From assembly GCA_001695595.3 (NCBI GenBank), contig MBPM02000019.1, positions 1 through 64,000 on the forward strand: 64,000 nucleotides of DNA, read 5' to 3'. Below, piece by piece: positions 11,310 to 21,396 of this stretch. The notes below the pieces were generated by a model. It saw only the letters and a list, made by a program, of their open reading frames with translations, was not told the DNA's origin and made no database searches. Every line of letters begins with the position of its first letter. Position 1 is the first letter of the stretch. Source of the stretch: Plasmopara viticola (taxonomy: Eukaryota; Oomycota; Peronosporomycetes; Peronosporales; Peronosporaceae). The position numbers and the translations under genes are program-made.

Positions 11310-11325
11310 ACTCATTCAGCAATTT
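11310..11325 (+). promoter_or_regulatory. Oomycete Inr/FPR-like core promoter, unit 2
   Basis: ACTCATTCAGCAATTT, identical to that of unit 1, 83 bp before the ATG at 11393. Confidence 0.75.
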
Positions 11326-11392
11326 GCTAAGCCAAGCAAACAACCTTGCTCGGGATCCAGCTTTCAATACTACCTTCCAGCCTCTTGGAAAT

Positions 11393-13021
11393 ATGCACAT
11401 TTCCCGCATCGTCGCGCACGCTGCACTTGCTACAGCGATTGCCGCTTCGACGTTTTTGCCCACAGACGCCTCTTTTGGATGGACGTCCGAGAGTACCAAC
11501 CAAGCAAAAGTTGCCAACCGTAATTTGGGTGCCGGTAGCGGCCTACGTGGTCCGGTTGAGCAACCTACGCTGAATGAAGATAACCAGCAAAACGAGGACG
11601 ACGGTAACAGTCCGATTGACGGCAGTTTGGTTGCTAGACCCCCAAGGTCAGGAACTGACACACAAAGTGGTATCCCGCCTTTTGGACCTCAGAAGCCACC
11701 TGCCAACAATCCAATCCCTGTCAACCGTCCGAATACCGAACAACCTTTTGTGGGTGGTAACCCACCTAATGGAGGTCAGATGCCGCTCGGCGATGGTCCG
11801 ACCAACGATCAATCTTTCGTGGGTGGTAATCCACCCGTTGGAGGTCCAAAGCCGCCTGCCAATGGTCCGCTCCCCGGAGCTCCTTCAATGGCTGGTAATC
11901 CACCCCTTGGAGGTCCGAAGCCGCCTGCCAATGGTCCCCTTGCCAATGGTCAGCTTCCTGGAGTTCCTTCAATGGCTGGTGATCCACCCCTTGGAGGTCC
12001 GAAGCCGCCTCCCAATGGTCCGCCCCCCGGAGTTCCTTCAATGGCTGGTATTCCACCCGTTGGAGGTCCAAAGCCGCCTGCCAATGGTCCGCTCCCCGGA
12101 GCTCCTTCAATGGCTGGTAATCCACCCCTTGGAGGTCCGAAGCCGCCTCCCAATGGTCCGCCCCCCGGAGTTCCTTCAATGGCTGGTATTCCACCCGTTG
12201 GAGGTCCAAAGCCGCCTGCCAATGGTCCGCTCCCCGGAGCTCCTTCAATGGCTGGTAATCCACCCCTTGGAGGTCCGAAGCCGCCTGCCAATGGTCCCCT
12301 TGCCAATGGTCAGCTTCCTGGAGTTCCTTCAATGGCTGGTATTCCACCCGTTGGAGGTCCAAAGCCGCCTGCCAATGGTCCGCTCCCCGGAGCTCCTTCA
12401 ATGGCTGGTAATCCACCCCTTGGAGGTCCGATGCCGCCTGCCAATGGTCAGCTCCCTGGAGTTCCTTCAATGGCTGGTAATCCATCCCTTGGAGCTCCGA
12501 TGCCGCCTGACAATGGTCCGCTCCCCGGCGCTCCTTTCATGGGTGGTATCCCGCCCATTGGAGGTCCGATGCCGCCCACAAACGGTCCGCTCCCCGGCGC
12601 TCCTTTCATGGGTGGTATCCCGCCCATTGGAGGTCCGATGCCGCCCGCAAACGGTCCGCTCCCCGGATTTCCTTTCATGGGAGGCAATACGCCTATCGGA
12701 GCTCCGATGCCGCCTACTATCGGTTTGATCACTGGATACGTACTGCTCAATGGAAACCCGCCTTTTGGACCTCCAATGCTGCCTCCAAATGGTCCAATTT
12801 CTCAAAACCCTTTCCAGGGTGGTAGTCCGCCCTTTGGATCTTCGATGCCGCCTGCCAACGGTCCATTCCCCGGGCAGCCTTTCCCGAGTGGCAAACCGCC
12901 CCTTGAAGCTCCAAAGCCGCCTACCAAAGGTCCGATCCCCGACCAACCTTTGCAAAAGGGTAATCCACCCCTCGGAGCTCCGATGCCACCTGTCAACGGT
13001 CCGATCTCTGAACACCCATAA
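11393..13021 (+). CDS. Secreted Pro/Gly-rich 23-residue repeat protein, unit 2
   Basis: The longest copy, 542 residues, with about 16 full repeats of 23 residues plus a C-terminal partial one. Two repeats carry a five-residue insertion (LANGQ type, 28 residues). The signal peptide and the RNLG/SGLR/acidic leader match unit 1. The central repeats alternate two versions (ending AGNPPL and AGIPPV), a higher-order pattern typical of unequal exchange. Unit 3 is nearly identical but has exactly two fewer repeats. The coding strand lacks stops in another frame for 384 codons (11574-12728) because the 69-bp period keeps all frames in register; I do not call that a gene. No cysteine, no membrane segment after the signal peptide. 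Function unknown. Confidence 0.9.
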   Translation: MHISRIVAHAALATAIAASTFLPTDASFGWTSESTNQAKVANRNLGAGSGLRGPVEQPTLNEDNQQNEDDGNSPIDGSLVARPPRSGTDTQSGIPPFGPQKPPANNPIPVNRPNTEQPFVGGNPPNGGQMPLGDGPTNDQSFVGGNPPVGGPKPPANGPLPGAPSMAGNPPLGGPKPPANGPLANGQLPGVPSMAGDPPLGGPKPPPNGPPPGVPSMAGIPPVGGPKPPANGPLPGAPSMAGNPPLGGPKPPPNGPPPGVPSMAGIPPVGGPKPPANGPLPGAPSMAGNPPLGGPKPPANGPLANGQLPGVPSMAGIPPVGGPKPPANGPLPGAPSMAGNPPLGGPMPPANGQLPGVPSMAGNPSLGAPMPPDNGPLPGAPFMGGIPPIGGPMPPTNGPLPGAPFMGGIPPIGGPMPPANGPLPGFPFMGGNTPIGAPMPPTIGLITGYVLLNGNPPFGPPMLPPNGPISQNPFQGGSPPFGSSMPPANGPFPGQPFPSGKPPLEAPKPPTKGPIPDQPLQKGNPPLGAPMPPVNGPISEHP

Positions 13022-14756
13022 AAAACGAACACGATCTCAAGAAGTTTATGTGTAACAACGTGAACACCCTTATGCGCTCTTCAGTGTGCTCAGTGTAAGC
13101 GATTCATCAAAGTGGCTTCAATACGATTCGCATTTAACCTTGCTAAATATATGAAATACTGTGACTTTAAATTGTTGGGACAATATTTGACAATGTCGTC
13201 GTATTCTCTTGGGTCAAATTTCACTCGTCTAATGTTCTAGCTATTGTTCAATTTGGAAGCATCTTATTTCCAACTAAAACTCGCAGAACGAGTAATAATA
13301 CCCTCGGGAAAAGGTATCTATATCAAGAAAGGAGAGATCGAATTAAGCTCATTGTGCGCATAAAGAGTTCCTTTGTGACTCGAAATTTTTCCAATATACA
13401 ACGTGCAAATGCAAACAGGAGAAAAGTAAGATCGGATTGGCTATGCAGAATTAAAGCCGACAGCAAATTGTTGGCTTTCACGTAACCAAGGTAGTATGTA
13501 CCCAATATATTCCTAGTGTAAATATCCAGTGTGGAGCTCCTAATAGTCGGCAGCCCTTGTTGTGGCGGCAAAACCCGAGCGAGGACATCAGCCGTAACAC
13601 TTTCAATATCTATTTGGGGAGAAGGGAACTGCCATCGCTTGACGGGACCAGCATACAGTAAACGTATTTTAGGATCTAGGCAAATGAGCTTGCTGTATGT
13701 AGCCCTTTTGATTTACAAATATTCTCATCGCTTCTACGTGTGGAGCCGGGTCCGTTCGAAATCGGGGCTGAGTAACCTTCCACAAATGTTGATCCTAAGG
13801 AATAGACTTTTCTATCTGCATGAAAAGAACACCTTTGTCACGTCATTGATGGACAGGGGGAAACCGTCATATAAATGTATTTCTCAAACGAGTTGTAAGC
13901 AGTGTGCCACGTATTGATTACCGAATGGATATAGGCCATATCATAGTGTGTTTTTAGTGCATCAGTCCGCTTGAAATGGGTAATGGGTCCATTGATAACT
14001 CCTAATCATAAGTTGGTATGAATATTGCTACAGATCGTAATAGCTAACCTACATATTTGAGATGGAAAGCAGGAGAGCGAAATTGACATCTCAAAGCCCG
14101 TCGGAGTCGGGTATTCCATATGTGTGCATCGCGAATATATGACGGCAATTTGTTTAAATCTGAGTCCTCGCATCTCAAAACTGTGTCACACGACGCAGCG
14201 TCATTCTTAGCGTCGAGTCAAGAACAAGAGTATCGTTAGTAATAGAGTAATAAGAAAAAAAGAAAGGAAAACTCGGATGCGTCACGAGGTTTTATGTATT
14301 TGCCTATCAGGAGAGATATAAGTTGCACGAAGGCAGAGATCCAGACTTTTGCATACTATCTTGTCATTATCTTCGCCGTAAGCTGGCGTGTTGGACACTT
14401 CTGCGAAAGAAAAAGCGCCTTTGGATGCGCTTTTAGTCAGAAGATGCTGCTTGCTACCTTGTTGCACACAAGATCTGCACTTACTCTACATGTCGAGCTC
14501 GTTTAAAGTAAATGCGCCCCTCCGGAGCTTGATCAAAGCCTTTCGTCTTTACAGGCCCGTCCCATACGCGAATAATTGAGCTTTCATCACTGAATGTCTC
14601 GCTGTCCATACTACACTTGGCGGCTGACATTTCACTTCAAGTGTCGCCCCTTTATATCTGTTCCGTACACATTCTGGTGACGAGCTCCCGTGAGATGATC
14701 TCAAGATTTGGTCGTCACGATGAGAAATAGTGTGCCCCAAGACCATGCACGCATTC
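13022..14756 (+). repeat. Array spacer between units 2 and 3
   Basis: Long-class spacer with the extra block at about 13194-13400 (from GTCGTCGTATTCTC to CGAAATTTTTCC). It is nearly identical to the sequence after unit 3 up to 17047, showing that the duplication included the 3' flank. Landmark GGAGCTCCTAATAGTCGG near 13533. No gene seen. Confidence 0.85.
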
Positions 14757-14772
14757 ACTCATCTAGCAATTT
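14757..14772 (+). promoter_or_regulatory. Inr/FPR-like core promoter, unit 3 (variant)
   Basis: ACTCATCTAGCAATTT differs from the other copies in the Inr half (ATTCAG to ATCTAG). It still fits the family consensus in most positions. It lies 83 bp before the ATG at 14840. Confidence 0.7.
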
Positions 14773-14839
14773 GCTAAGCCAAGCAAACAACCTTGCTCGG
14801 GATCCAGCTTTCAATACTACCTTCCAGCCTCTTGGAAAT

Positions 14840-16330
14840 ATGCACATTTCCCGCATCGTCGCGCACGCTGCACTTGCTACAGCGATTGCCGCTTCGACGT
14901 TTTTGTCCACAGACGCCTCTTTTGGATGGACGTCCGAGAGTACCAACCAAGCAAAAGTTGCCAACCGTAATTTGGGTGCCGGTAGCGGCCTACGTGGTCC
15001 GGTTGAGCAACCTACGCTGAATGAAGATAACCAGCAAAACGAGGACGACGGTAACAGTCCGATTGACGGCAGTTTGGTTGCTAGACCCCCAAGGTCAGGA
15101 ACTGACACACAAAGTGGTATCCCGCCTTTTGGACCTCAGAAGCCGCCTGCCAACAATCCAATCCCTGCCAACCGTCCGAATACCGAACAACCTTTTGTGG
15201 GTGGTAACCCACCTAATGGAGGTCAGATGCCGCTCGGCGATGGTCTGACCAACGATCAATCTTTCGTGGGTGGTAATCCACCCGTTGGAGGTCCAAAGCC
15301 GCCTGCCAATGGTCCGCTCCCCGGAGCTCCTTCAATGGCTGGTAATCCACCCCTTGGAGGTCCGAAGCCGCCTGCCAATGGTCCCCTTGCCAATGGTCAG
15401 CTTCCTAGAGTTCCTTCAATGGCTGGTAATCCACCCCTTGGAGGTCCGAAGCCGCCTCCCAATGGTCCGCCCCCCGGAGTTCCTTCAATGGCTGGTATTC
15501 CACCCGTTGGAGGTCCAAAGCCGCCTGCCAATGGTCCGCTCCCCGGAGCTCCTTCAATGGCTGGTAATCCACCCCTTGGAGGTCCGAAGCCGCCTGCCAA
15601 TGGTCCCCTTGCCAATGGTCAGCTTCCTGGAGTTCCTTCAATGGCTGGTATTCCACCCGTTGGAGGTCCAAAGCCGCCTGCCAATGGTCCGCTCCCCGGA
15701 GCTCCTTCAATGGCTGGTAATCCACCCCTTGGAGGTCCGAAGCCGCCTGCCAATGGTCAGCTCCCTGGAGTTCCTTCAATGGCTGGTAATCCATCCCTTG
15801 GAGCTCCGATGCCGCCTGACAATGGTCCGTTCCCCGGCGCTCCTTTCATGGGTGGTATCCCGCCCATTGGAGGTCCGATGCCGCCCACAAACGGTCCGCT
15901 CCCCGGCGCTCCTTTCATGGGTGGTATCCCGCCCATTGGAGGTCCGATGCCGCCCGCAAACGGTCCGGTCCCCGGAATTCCTTTCATGGGAGGCAATACG
16001 CCTTTCGGAGCTCCGATGCCGCCTACTATCGGTTTGATCACTGGATACGTACTGCTCAATGGAAACCCGCCTTTTGGACCACCAATGCTGCCTCCAAATG
16101 GTCCAATTTCTCAAAACCCTTTCCAGGGTGGCAGTTCGCCATTTGGATCTTCGATGCCGCCTGCCAACGGTCCATTCCCCGGGCAGCCTTTCCCGAGTGG
16201 CAAACCGCCCCTTGAAGCTCCAAAGCCGCCTACCAAAGCACCGATCCCCGACCAACCTTTGCAAAAGGGTAATCCACCCCTCGGAGCTCCGATGCCACCT
16301 GTCAACGGTCCGATCTCTGAACACCCATAA
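14840..16330 (+). CDS. Secreted Pro/Gly-rich 23-residue repeat protein, unit 3
   Basis: Encodes 496 residues with about 14 repeats. It is the closest relative of unit 2, sharing leader, spacers and most repeat variants. The length difference of 46 residues equals exactly two 23-residue repeats. The signal peptide reads STFLSTDAS instead of STFLPTDAS. Mature features match unit 2: RNLG and SGLR near residues 43-52, an acidic stretch, no cysteine, C-terminus SEHP. It is the last plus-strand copy before the inverted block at 17048. Confidence 0.9.
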   Translation: MHISRIVAHAALATAIAASTFLSTDASFGWTSESTNQAKVANRNLGAGSGLRGPVEQPTLNEDNQQNEDDGNSPIDGSLVARPPRSGTDTQSGIPPFGPQKPPANNPIPANRPNTEQPFVGGNPPNGGQMPLGDGLTNDQSFVGGNPPVGGPKPPANGPLPGAPSMAGNPPLGGPKPPANGPLANGQLPRVPSMAGNPPLGGPKPPPNGPPPGVPSMAGIPPVGGPKPPANGPLPGAPSMAGNPPLGGPKPPANGPLANGQLPGVPSMAGIPPVGGPKPPANGPLPGAPSMAGNPPLGGPKPPANGQLPGVPSMAGNPSLGAPMPPDNGPFPGAPFMGGIPPIGGPMPPTNGPLPGAPFMGGIPPIGGPMPPANGPVPGIPFMGGNTPFGAPMPPTIGLITGYVLLNGNPPFGPPMLPPNGPISQNPFQGGSSPFGSSMPPANGPFPGQPFPSGKPPLEAPKPPTKAPIPDQPLQKGNPPLGAPMPPVNGPISEHP

Positions 16331-17047
16331 AAAACGAACACGACCTCAAGAAGTTTATGTGTAACAACGTGAACACCCTTATGCGCTCTTCAGTGTGCCC
16401 AGTGTAAGCGATTCATCAAAGTGGCTTCAATACGATTCGCATTTAACCTTGCTAAATATATGAAATACTGTGACTTTAAATTGTTGGGACAATATTTGAC
16501 AATGTCGTCGTATTCTCTTGGGTCAAATTTCACTCGTCTAATGTTCTAGCTATTGTTCAATTTAAAAGCATCTTATTTCCAACTAAAACTCGCAGAACGA
16601 GTAATAATACCCTCGGGAAAAGGTATCTATAGCAAGAAAGGAGAGATCGAATTAAGCTCATTGTGCGCATAAAGAGTTCCCTTGTGACTCGAAATTTTTC
16701 CAATATACAACGTGCAAATGCAAACAGGAGAAAAGTAAGATCGGATTGGCTATGCAGAATTAAAGCCGACAGCAAATTGTTGGCTTTTACGTAACCAAGG
16801 TAGTATGTACCCAATATATTCCTAGTGTAAATATCCAGTGTGGAGCTCCTAATAGTCGGCAGCCCTTGTTGTGGAGGGAAAATCCGAGTGAGGACATCAG
16901 CCGTTACACTTTCAATATCTATTTGGGGGGAAGGGAACTGCCACCGCTTGACGGGACCAGCGTACAGCAAACGTATTTTAGGATCCAGGCAAATGAGTTT
17001 GCTGTACTTAGCCCTGTTGAGTTACATATACCCTTGTTGTTTCTACG
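16331..17047 (+). repeat. Array spacer after unit 3, up to the inversion breakpoint
   Basis: Long-class spacer that stops abruptly at 17047. The next base begins sequence in the opposite orientation. The last 33 bases (17015-17047) reappear inverted at 20443-20475. No gene seen. Confidence 0.85.
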
Positions 17048-17992
17048 CACTAAAATTACACTATGATATGGTCTATATCCATTCGGTAATCAATACGTGA
17101 CACACTACTTACAACTCGTTTAAGAAATGCATTTATATGACGGTGTTCCCCTCCCCTGTCCATCAATGACTTGACAAAGGTGTTCTTTTCATGCAAATAG
17201 AAAAAAGTCTATACCTTTGGATCAATATTTGTGGAAGGTTACTCAGCCCCAAATTTAAACGGACCCGGCTCCACACGTAGAAACATCAAGGGTATATGTA
17301 ACTCAACAGGGCTAAGTACAGCAAACTCATTTGCCTAGATCCAACAATACGTTTGCTGTATGCTGGTCCCGTTAAGCGATGGCAGTCCCCTTCACCCCAA
17401 ATAAATATTGAAAGTAAAACGGCTGATGTCCTCGCTCGGGTTTTGCCTCCACAGCAAGGACTGCCGACTATTAGGAGCTCCACACTGGATATTTACACTA
17501 GGAATATATTGGGTACATACTACCTTGGTTACGTAAAATCCAACAATTTGCTGTCGGCTTTAATTCTGCATAGCCAATCCGATCTTACTTTTCTCCTGTT
17601 TGCATTTGTACGTTGTATATTGGAAAAATTTCGAGTCACAAAGGAACTCTTTATGCGCACAATGAGCTTAATTCGATCTCTCCTTTCTTGCTATAGATAC
17701 CTTTTCCCGAAGGTATTATTACTCGTTCTGCGAGTTTAAGTTGGAAATAAGATGTTTCCAAATTGCACAATAGCTAGAACATTAGACGAGTGAAATATGA
17801 CCCGAGAGAATACGACGACATTGTCAAATATTGTCCCAACAATTTAAAGTCACAGTATTTCATATATTTAGCAAGGTTAAATGCGAATCGTATTGAAGCC
17901 ACTTTGATGAATCGCTTTCACTGGGTACACTGAAGAGCGCATTAGGGTGTTCACGTTGCAACAAAAAAACTTCTTGAGGTCGTGTTCGTCTT

Positions 17993-19311
17993 TTATGGGT
18001 GTTCAGAGATCGGACCGTTGACAGGTGGCATCGGAGCTCCGAGGGGTGGATTACCCTTTTGCAAAGGTTGGTCGGGGATCGGACCTTTGGAAGGCGGATT
18101 TGGAGCTTCAAGGGGCGGTTTGCCACTCGGGAAAGGCTGCCCGGGGAATGGACCGTTAGCAGGCGGTATCGAAGATCCAAAGGGCGAACTACCACCCTGG
18201 AAAGGGTGTTGAGAAATTGGACCATTTGGAGGCAGCATTGGAGGTCCAAAAGGCGGGTTTCCATTGAGCAGTACGTATCCAGTGATCAAACCGATAGTAG
18301 GCGGCATCGGAGCTCCGAAAGGCGTATTGCCTCCCATGAAAGAAAATCCGGGGAGCGGACCGTTTGCGGGCGGCATCGGACCTCCAATGGGCGGGATACC
18401 ACCCATGAAAGGAGCTCCAGGGAGCGGACCGTTTGTGGGCGGCATCGGACCTCCAATGGGCGGGATACCACCAATGAAAGGAGCTCCGGGGAGCGGACCG
18501 TTTGCGGGCGGCATCGGACCTCCAATGGGCGGGATACCTCCCATGAAAGGAGCGCCGAAGAGCGCACCGTTTGCGGGCGGCATCGGACCTCCAATGGGCG
18601 GGATACCACCCATAAAGGTGCGCCGCGAAGCGGACCATTGTCAGGCGGCATTGGACCTCCAAGGGATGGATTACCAGCCATTGAAGGAACTCCAGGGAGC
18701 TGACCATTGGCAGGCGGCATCGGACCTCCAACGGATGGATTACCAGCCATTGAAGGAACTCCGGGGAGCGGACCATTGGCAGGCGGCTTCGGACCTTCAA
18801 GGGGTGGATTACCATCCGTTGAAGGAACTCCGGGGAGCGGACCATTGGCAGGCGGCTTCGGACCTCCAAGGGGTGAACCACCCACGAAAGATTGATCGTT
18901 GGTCGGACCATCGCCAAGCGGCATCTGACCTCCATTAGGTGGGTTACCACCCACAAAAGGTTGTTCGGTATTCGGACGGTTGGCAGGGATCGGATTGTTG
19001 GCAGGCGGCTTCTGAGGTCCAAAAGGCGGGATAACACTTTGTGTGTTAGGTCCTGGTCTCGGGGGTCTAGCAAGCAAACTGCCGTCAATCGGACCGTTAT
19101 CGTCGTCCTCGTTTTGCTGGTTATCTTCATTCAGCGTAGGTTGCTCAACCGGACCACGTAGGCCGCTACCGGCACCCAAATTACGGTTGGCAATTTTTGC
19201 TTGGTTGGTACTCTCGGACGTCCATCCAAAAGAGGCGTCTGTGGGCAAAAACGTCGAAGCGGCAATCGCTGTAGCAAGTGCAGCGTGCGCGACGATGCGG
19301 GAAATGTGCAT
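17993..19311 (-). pseudogene. Secreted repeat protein, unit 4, frameshifted
   Basis: Starts at ATG 19311 with the usual signal peptide and leader (RNLG/SGLR, acidic stretch). Near 18614 one base is missing relative to every other copy (CATAAAGG instead of CATGAAAGG on the plus strand), so the frame shifts inside a repeat. The normal frame continues downstream to the usual SEHP end at 17993. Because the 69-bp repeat has no stop in the new frame, the shifted frame stays open to 18286 and would give a 341-residue protein. Its last third is a different, Arg- and Cys-containing 23-residue repeat (unit like RPLEVRCRPQTVRS). Whether it is expressed is unknown; I call it a pseudogene with low certainty about function loss. 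Confidence 0.8.
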
Positions 19312-19378
19312 ATTTTTAAGAGGCGGGAAGGTAGTATTGAAAGCAGGATCCCGAGCAAGGTTGTTTACTTGGCTTAGC

Positions 19379-19394
19379 AAATTGCTGAATGAGT
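19379..19394 (-). promoter_or_regulatory. Inr/FPR-like core promoter, unit 4
   Basis: On the minus strand ACTCATTCAGCAATTT, identical to most copies, the same distance upstream of its ATG. Confidence 0.75.
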
Positions 19395-20475
19395 GAATGC
19401 GTGCATGGTCTTGGGGCACACTATTTCTCATCGTGTCGACCAAATCTTGAGATCATCTCATGGGAGCTCGTCACCAGAATGTGTACGGAACAGATATCAA
19501 GGGGCGACACTTAAAGTTTAATGTCAGCCGCCTAGTGTAGTACGGGCAGCGAGACATCCAGTGATTTAAGCTCAATTATTCGCGTATGGGACGGGCCTGT
19601 TGAGACGATCAAGCTCCGGAGGGGCGCATTTACTTTAAACGAGCTCGATATGTAGTGTAAGTGAAGATCTTGTGTGCAACAAGGTAGCAAGCAGCATCTT
19701 CTGCAGATCCTGTGTGCAACAAGGTAGCAAGCAGGTTCTTCTGACTAAAAGCTCATCCAAAGGCTCTTTTTCTTTCGCAGAAGTGTCCAACACGCCATCT
19801 TACGGCGAAGATAATGACAAGATAGGATGCAAAAGTCTTGATCTATGCATTCGTGCAACTTAATATCTCTCCTGATAAGCAAATACATAAAATCTCGTTA
19901 CGCATCCGAGTTTTCCTTTCATTTTCTCTTATTACTCTATTACTAACGATACTCTTGTTCTTGACTCGATGCTAGGAATGACGCTGCGTCGTGTGACACA
20001 GTTTTGAGATGCAAGGACTCAGATTTAAACAAATTGCCGTCATATATTCGCGATGCACACATATGGAATAACCGACTCCGACGGGCTTTGAGATGTCAAT
20101 TTCGCTCTCCTGCTTTCCATCTCATAAATGTAGGTTAGCTTTTACGATCTGTAGCAATTATCATACCAACTTATGATTAGGAATTATCAATGGACCCATT
20201 ACTCATTTCAAGCGGACTGATGCACTAAAAAACACTATGATATGGCCTATATCCATTTGGTAATCAATACGGAACACACTACTTAAAACTTGTTTAAGAA
20301 TACATTTATATGACGGTTTCCCCCTGTCCATCAATGACGTGACAAAGGTGTTCTTTTCATGCAAATAGAAAAAGTCTATACCTTTGGATCAATATTTGTG
20401 AAAGGTTACTCAGCCCCAAATTTAAACGGACCCGGCTCCACACGTAGAAACATCAAGGGTATATGTAACTCAACA
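19395..20475 (-). repeat. Array spacer upstream of unit 4 (inverted)
   Basis: Minus-strand spacer. It holds two tandem copies of a segment of about 40 bp (near 19672-19745, core TTGTGTGCAACAAGGTAGCA on the plus strand), also doubled upstream of units 5, 6 and 7. No gene seen. Confidence 0.8.
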
Positions 20476-21313
20476 CATCGGTCCGCTTGAAATGAGTAAT
20501 GGGTTCATTGATAATCCTTAATTATAAGTTGGTATGATTATTGCTACAGATCGCAATAGCTAACCTACATATATGAGATGGGTAGCAGAAGAGCGAAATT
20601 GGCATCTTAAAGCGCGTTAGAGTCGATTATTCCATATGTGTGCATCGAGAATAGATGACGGCAATTTGCTTAAACTGAGTCCTCGCATCTCAAAACTGTG
20701 TCACACGACGCAGCGTCATTCTTAGCATCGAGTCAACAACAAGAGTATCGTTAGTAATAGAGTAATAAGAAAAAAAGAAAGGAAAACTCGGATGCGTAAC
20801 GAGGTTTTATGTATTTGCTTATCAAGAGAGAAATTGAGTTGCACGAAGGCAGAGATCCAGACTTTCGCGTACTATCTTGTCATTATCTTCGCCGTAAGAT
20901 GGCGTGTTGGACACTTCTGCGAAAGAAAAAGCGCCTTTGGATGCGCTTTTAGTCAGAAGAACCTGCTTGCTAACTTGTTGCACACAAGATCTGCAGAAGA
21001 TGCTGCTTGCTACCTTGTTGCACACAAGATCTGCAGTTACACTACATGTCGAGCTCGTTTAAAGTTAATGCGCCCCTCCTAAGCTTGATCAAAGACTTTC
21101 GTCTTAACAGGCCCGTCCCATACGCGAAATAATTGAGCTTTCATCACTAATTGTCTCGCTGCCCATACTACACTTGGCGGCTGACATTTCACTTCAAGTT
21201 TCGCCCCTTGATATCTGTTCCGTACACATTCTGGTGACGAGTTCCCGTGAGATGATCTCAAGATTTGGTCGACACGATGAGAAATAGTGTGCCCCAAGAC
21301 CATGCACTCATTC
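20476..21313 (+). repeat. Array spacer upstream of unit 5
   Basis: Forward-orientation spacer starting at the right inversion breakpoint. It contains the doubled 40-bp segment at about 20955-21035 (repeat core TTGTTGCACACAAGATCTGC). No gene seen. Confidence 0.85.
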
Positions 21314-21329
21314 ACTCATTCAGCAATTT
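21314..21329 (+). promoter_or_regulatory. Inr/FPR-like core promoter, unit 5
   Basis: ACTCATTCAGCAATTT, 83 bp before the ATG at 21397. Just upstream the sequence CACTCATTCACTCATTCAG doubles the CTCATTCA motif, which could give two start sites. Confidence 0.75.
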
Positions 21330-21396
21330 GCTAAGCCAAGCAAACAACCTTGCTCGGGATCCTGCTTTCAATACTACCTTCCCGCCTCTTAAAAAT

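Larger units (their letters stand above)
17048..20475 (-). other. Inverted block of the array, containing unit 4
   Basis: All spacer and gene landmarks in this block are in reverse orientation. At the left edge the sequence CACTAAAATTACACTATG is the reverse complement of the spacer segment ending TTTTAGTG. At the right edge the spacer resumes in the forward direction with CATCGGTCCGCTTG, which normally follows TTTTAGTG in the other copies. The two ends therefore fit together as a single inversion of 3.43 kb, with a 33-bp inverted duplication at the breakpoints. Confidence 0.85.

Noticed and set aside
11766..12485. Minus-strand repeat frames opposite the array genes
   Set aside because: Same cause; frames begin and end at different places in each copy.
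11830..12500. Regular 69-bp repeats as a CRISPR-like array
   Set aside because: The repeats are contiguous, coding, lack spacers, and the organism is eukaryotic.
11574..12728. 384-codon plus-strand frame inside unit 2, with similar frames in other units
   Set aside because: A shadow of the 69-bp repeat, which keeps several frames open; no own promoter or conserved start.
20792..21082. Short frames in spacers, e.g. one starting MRNEV near unit 5
   Set aside because: Reading frame not preserved between spacer copies and no recognisable protein.
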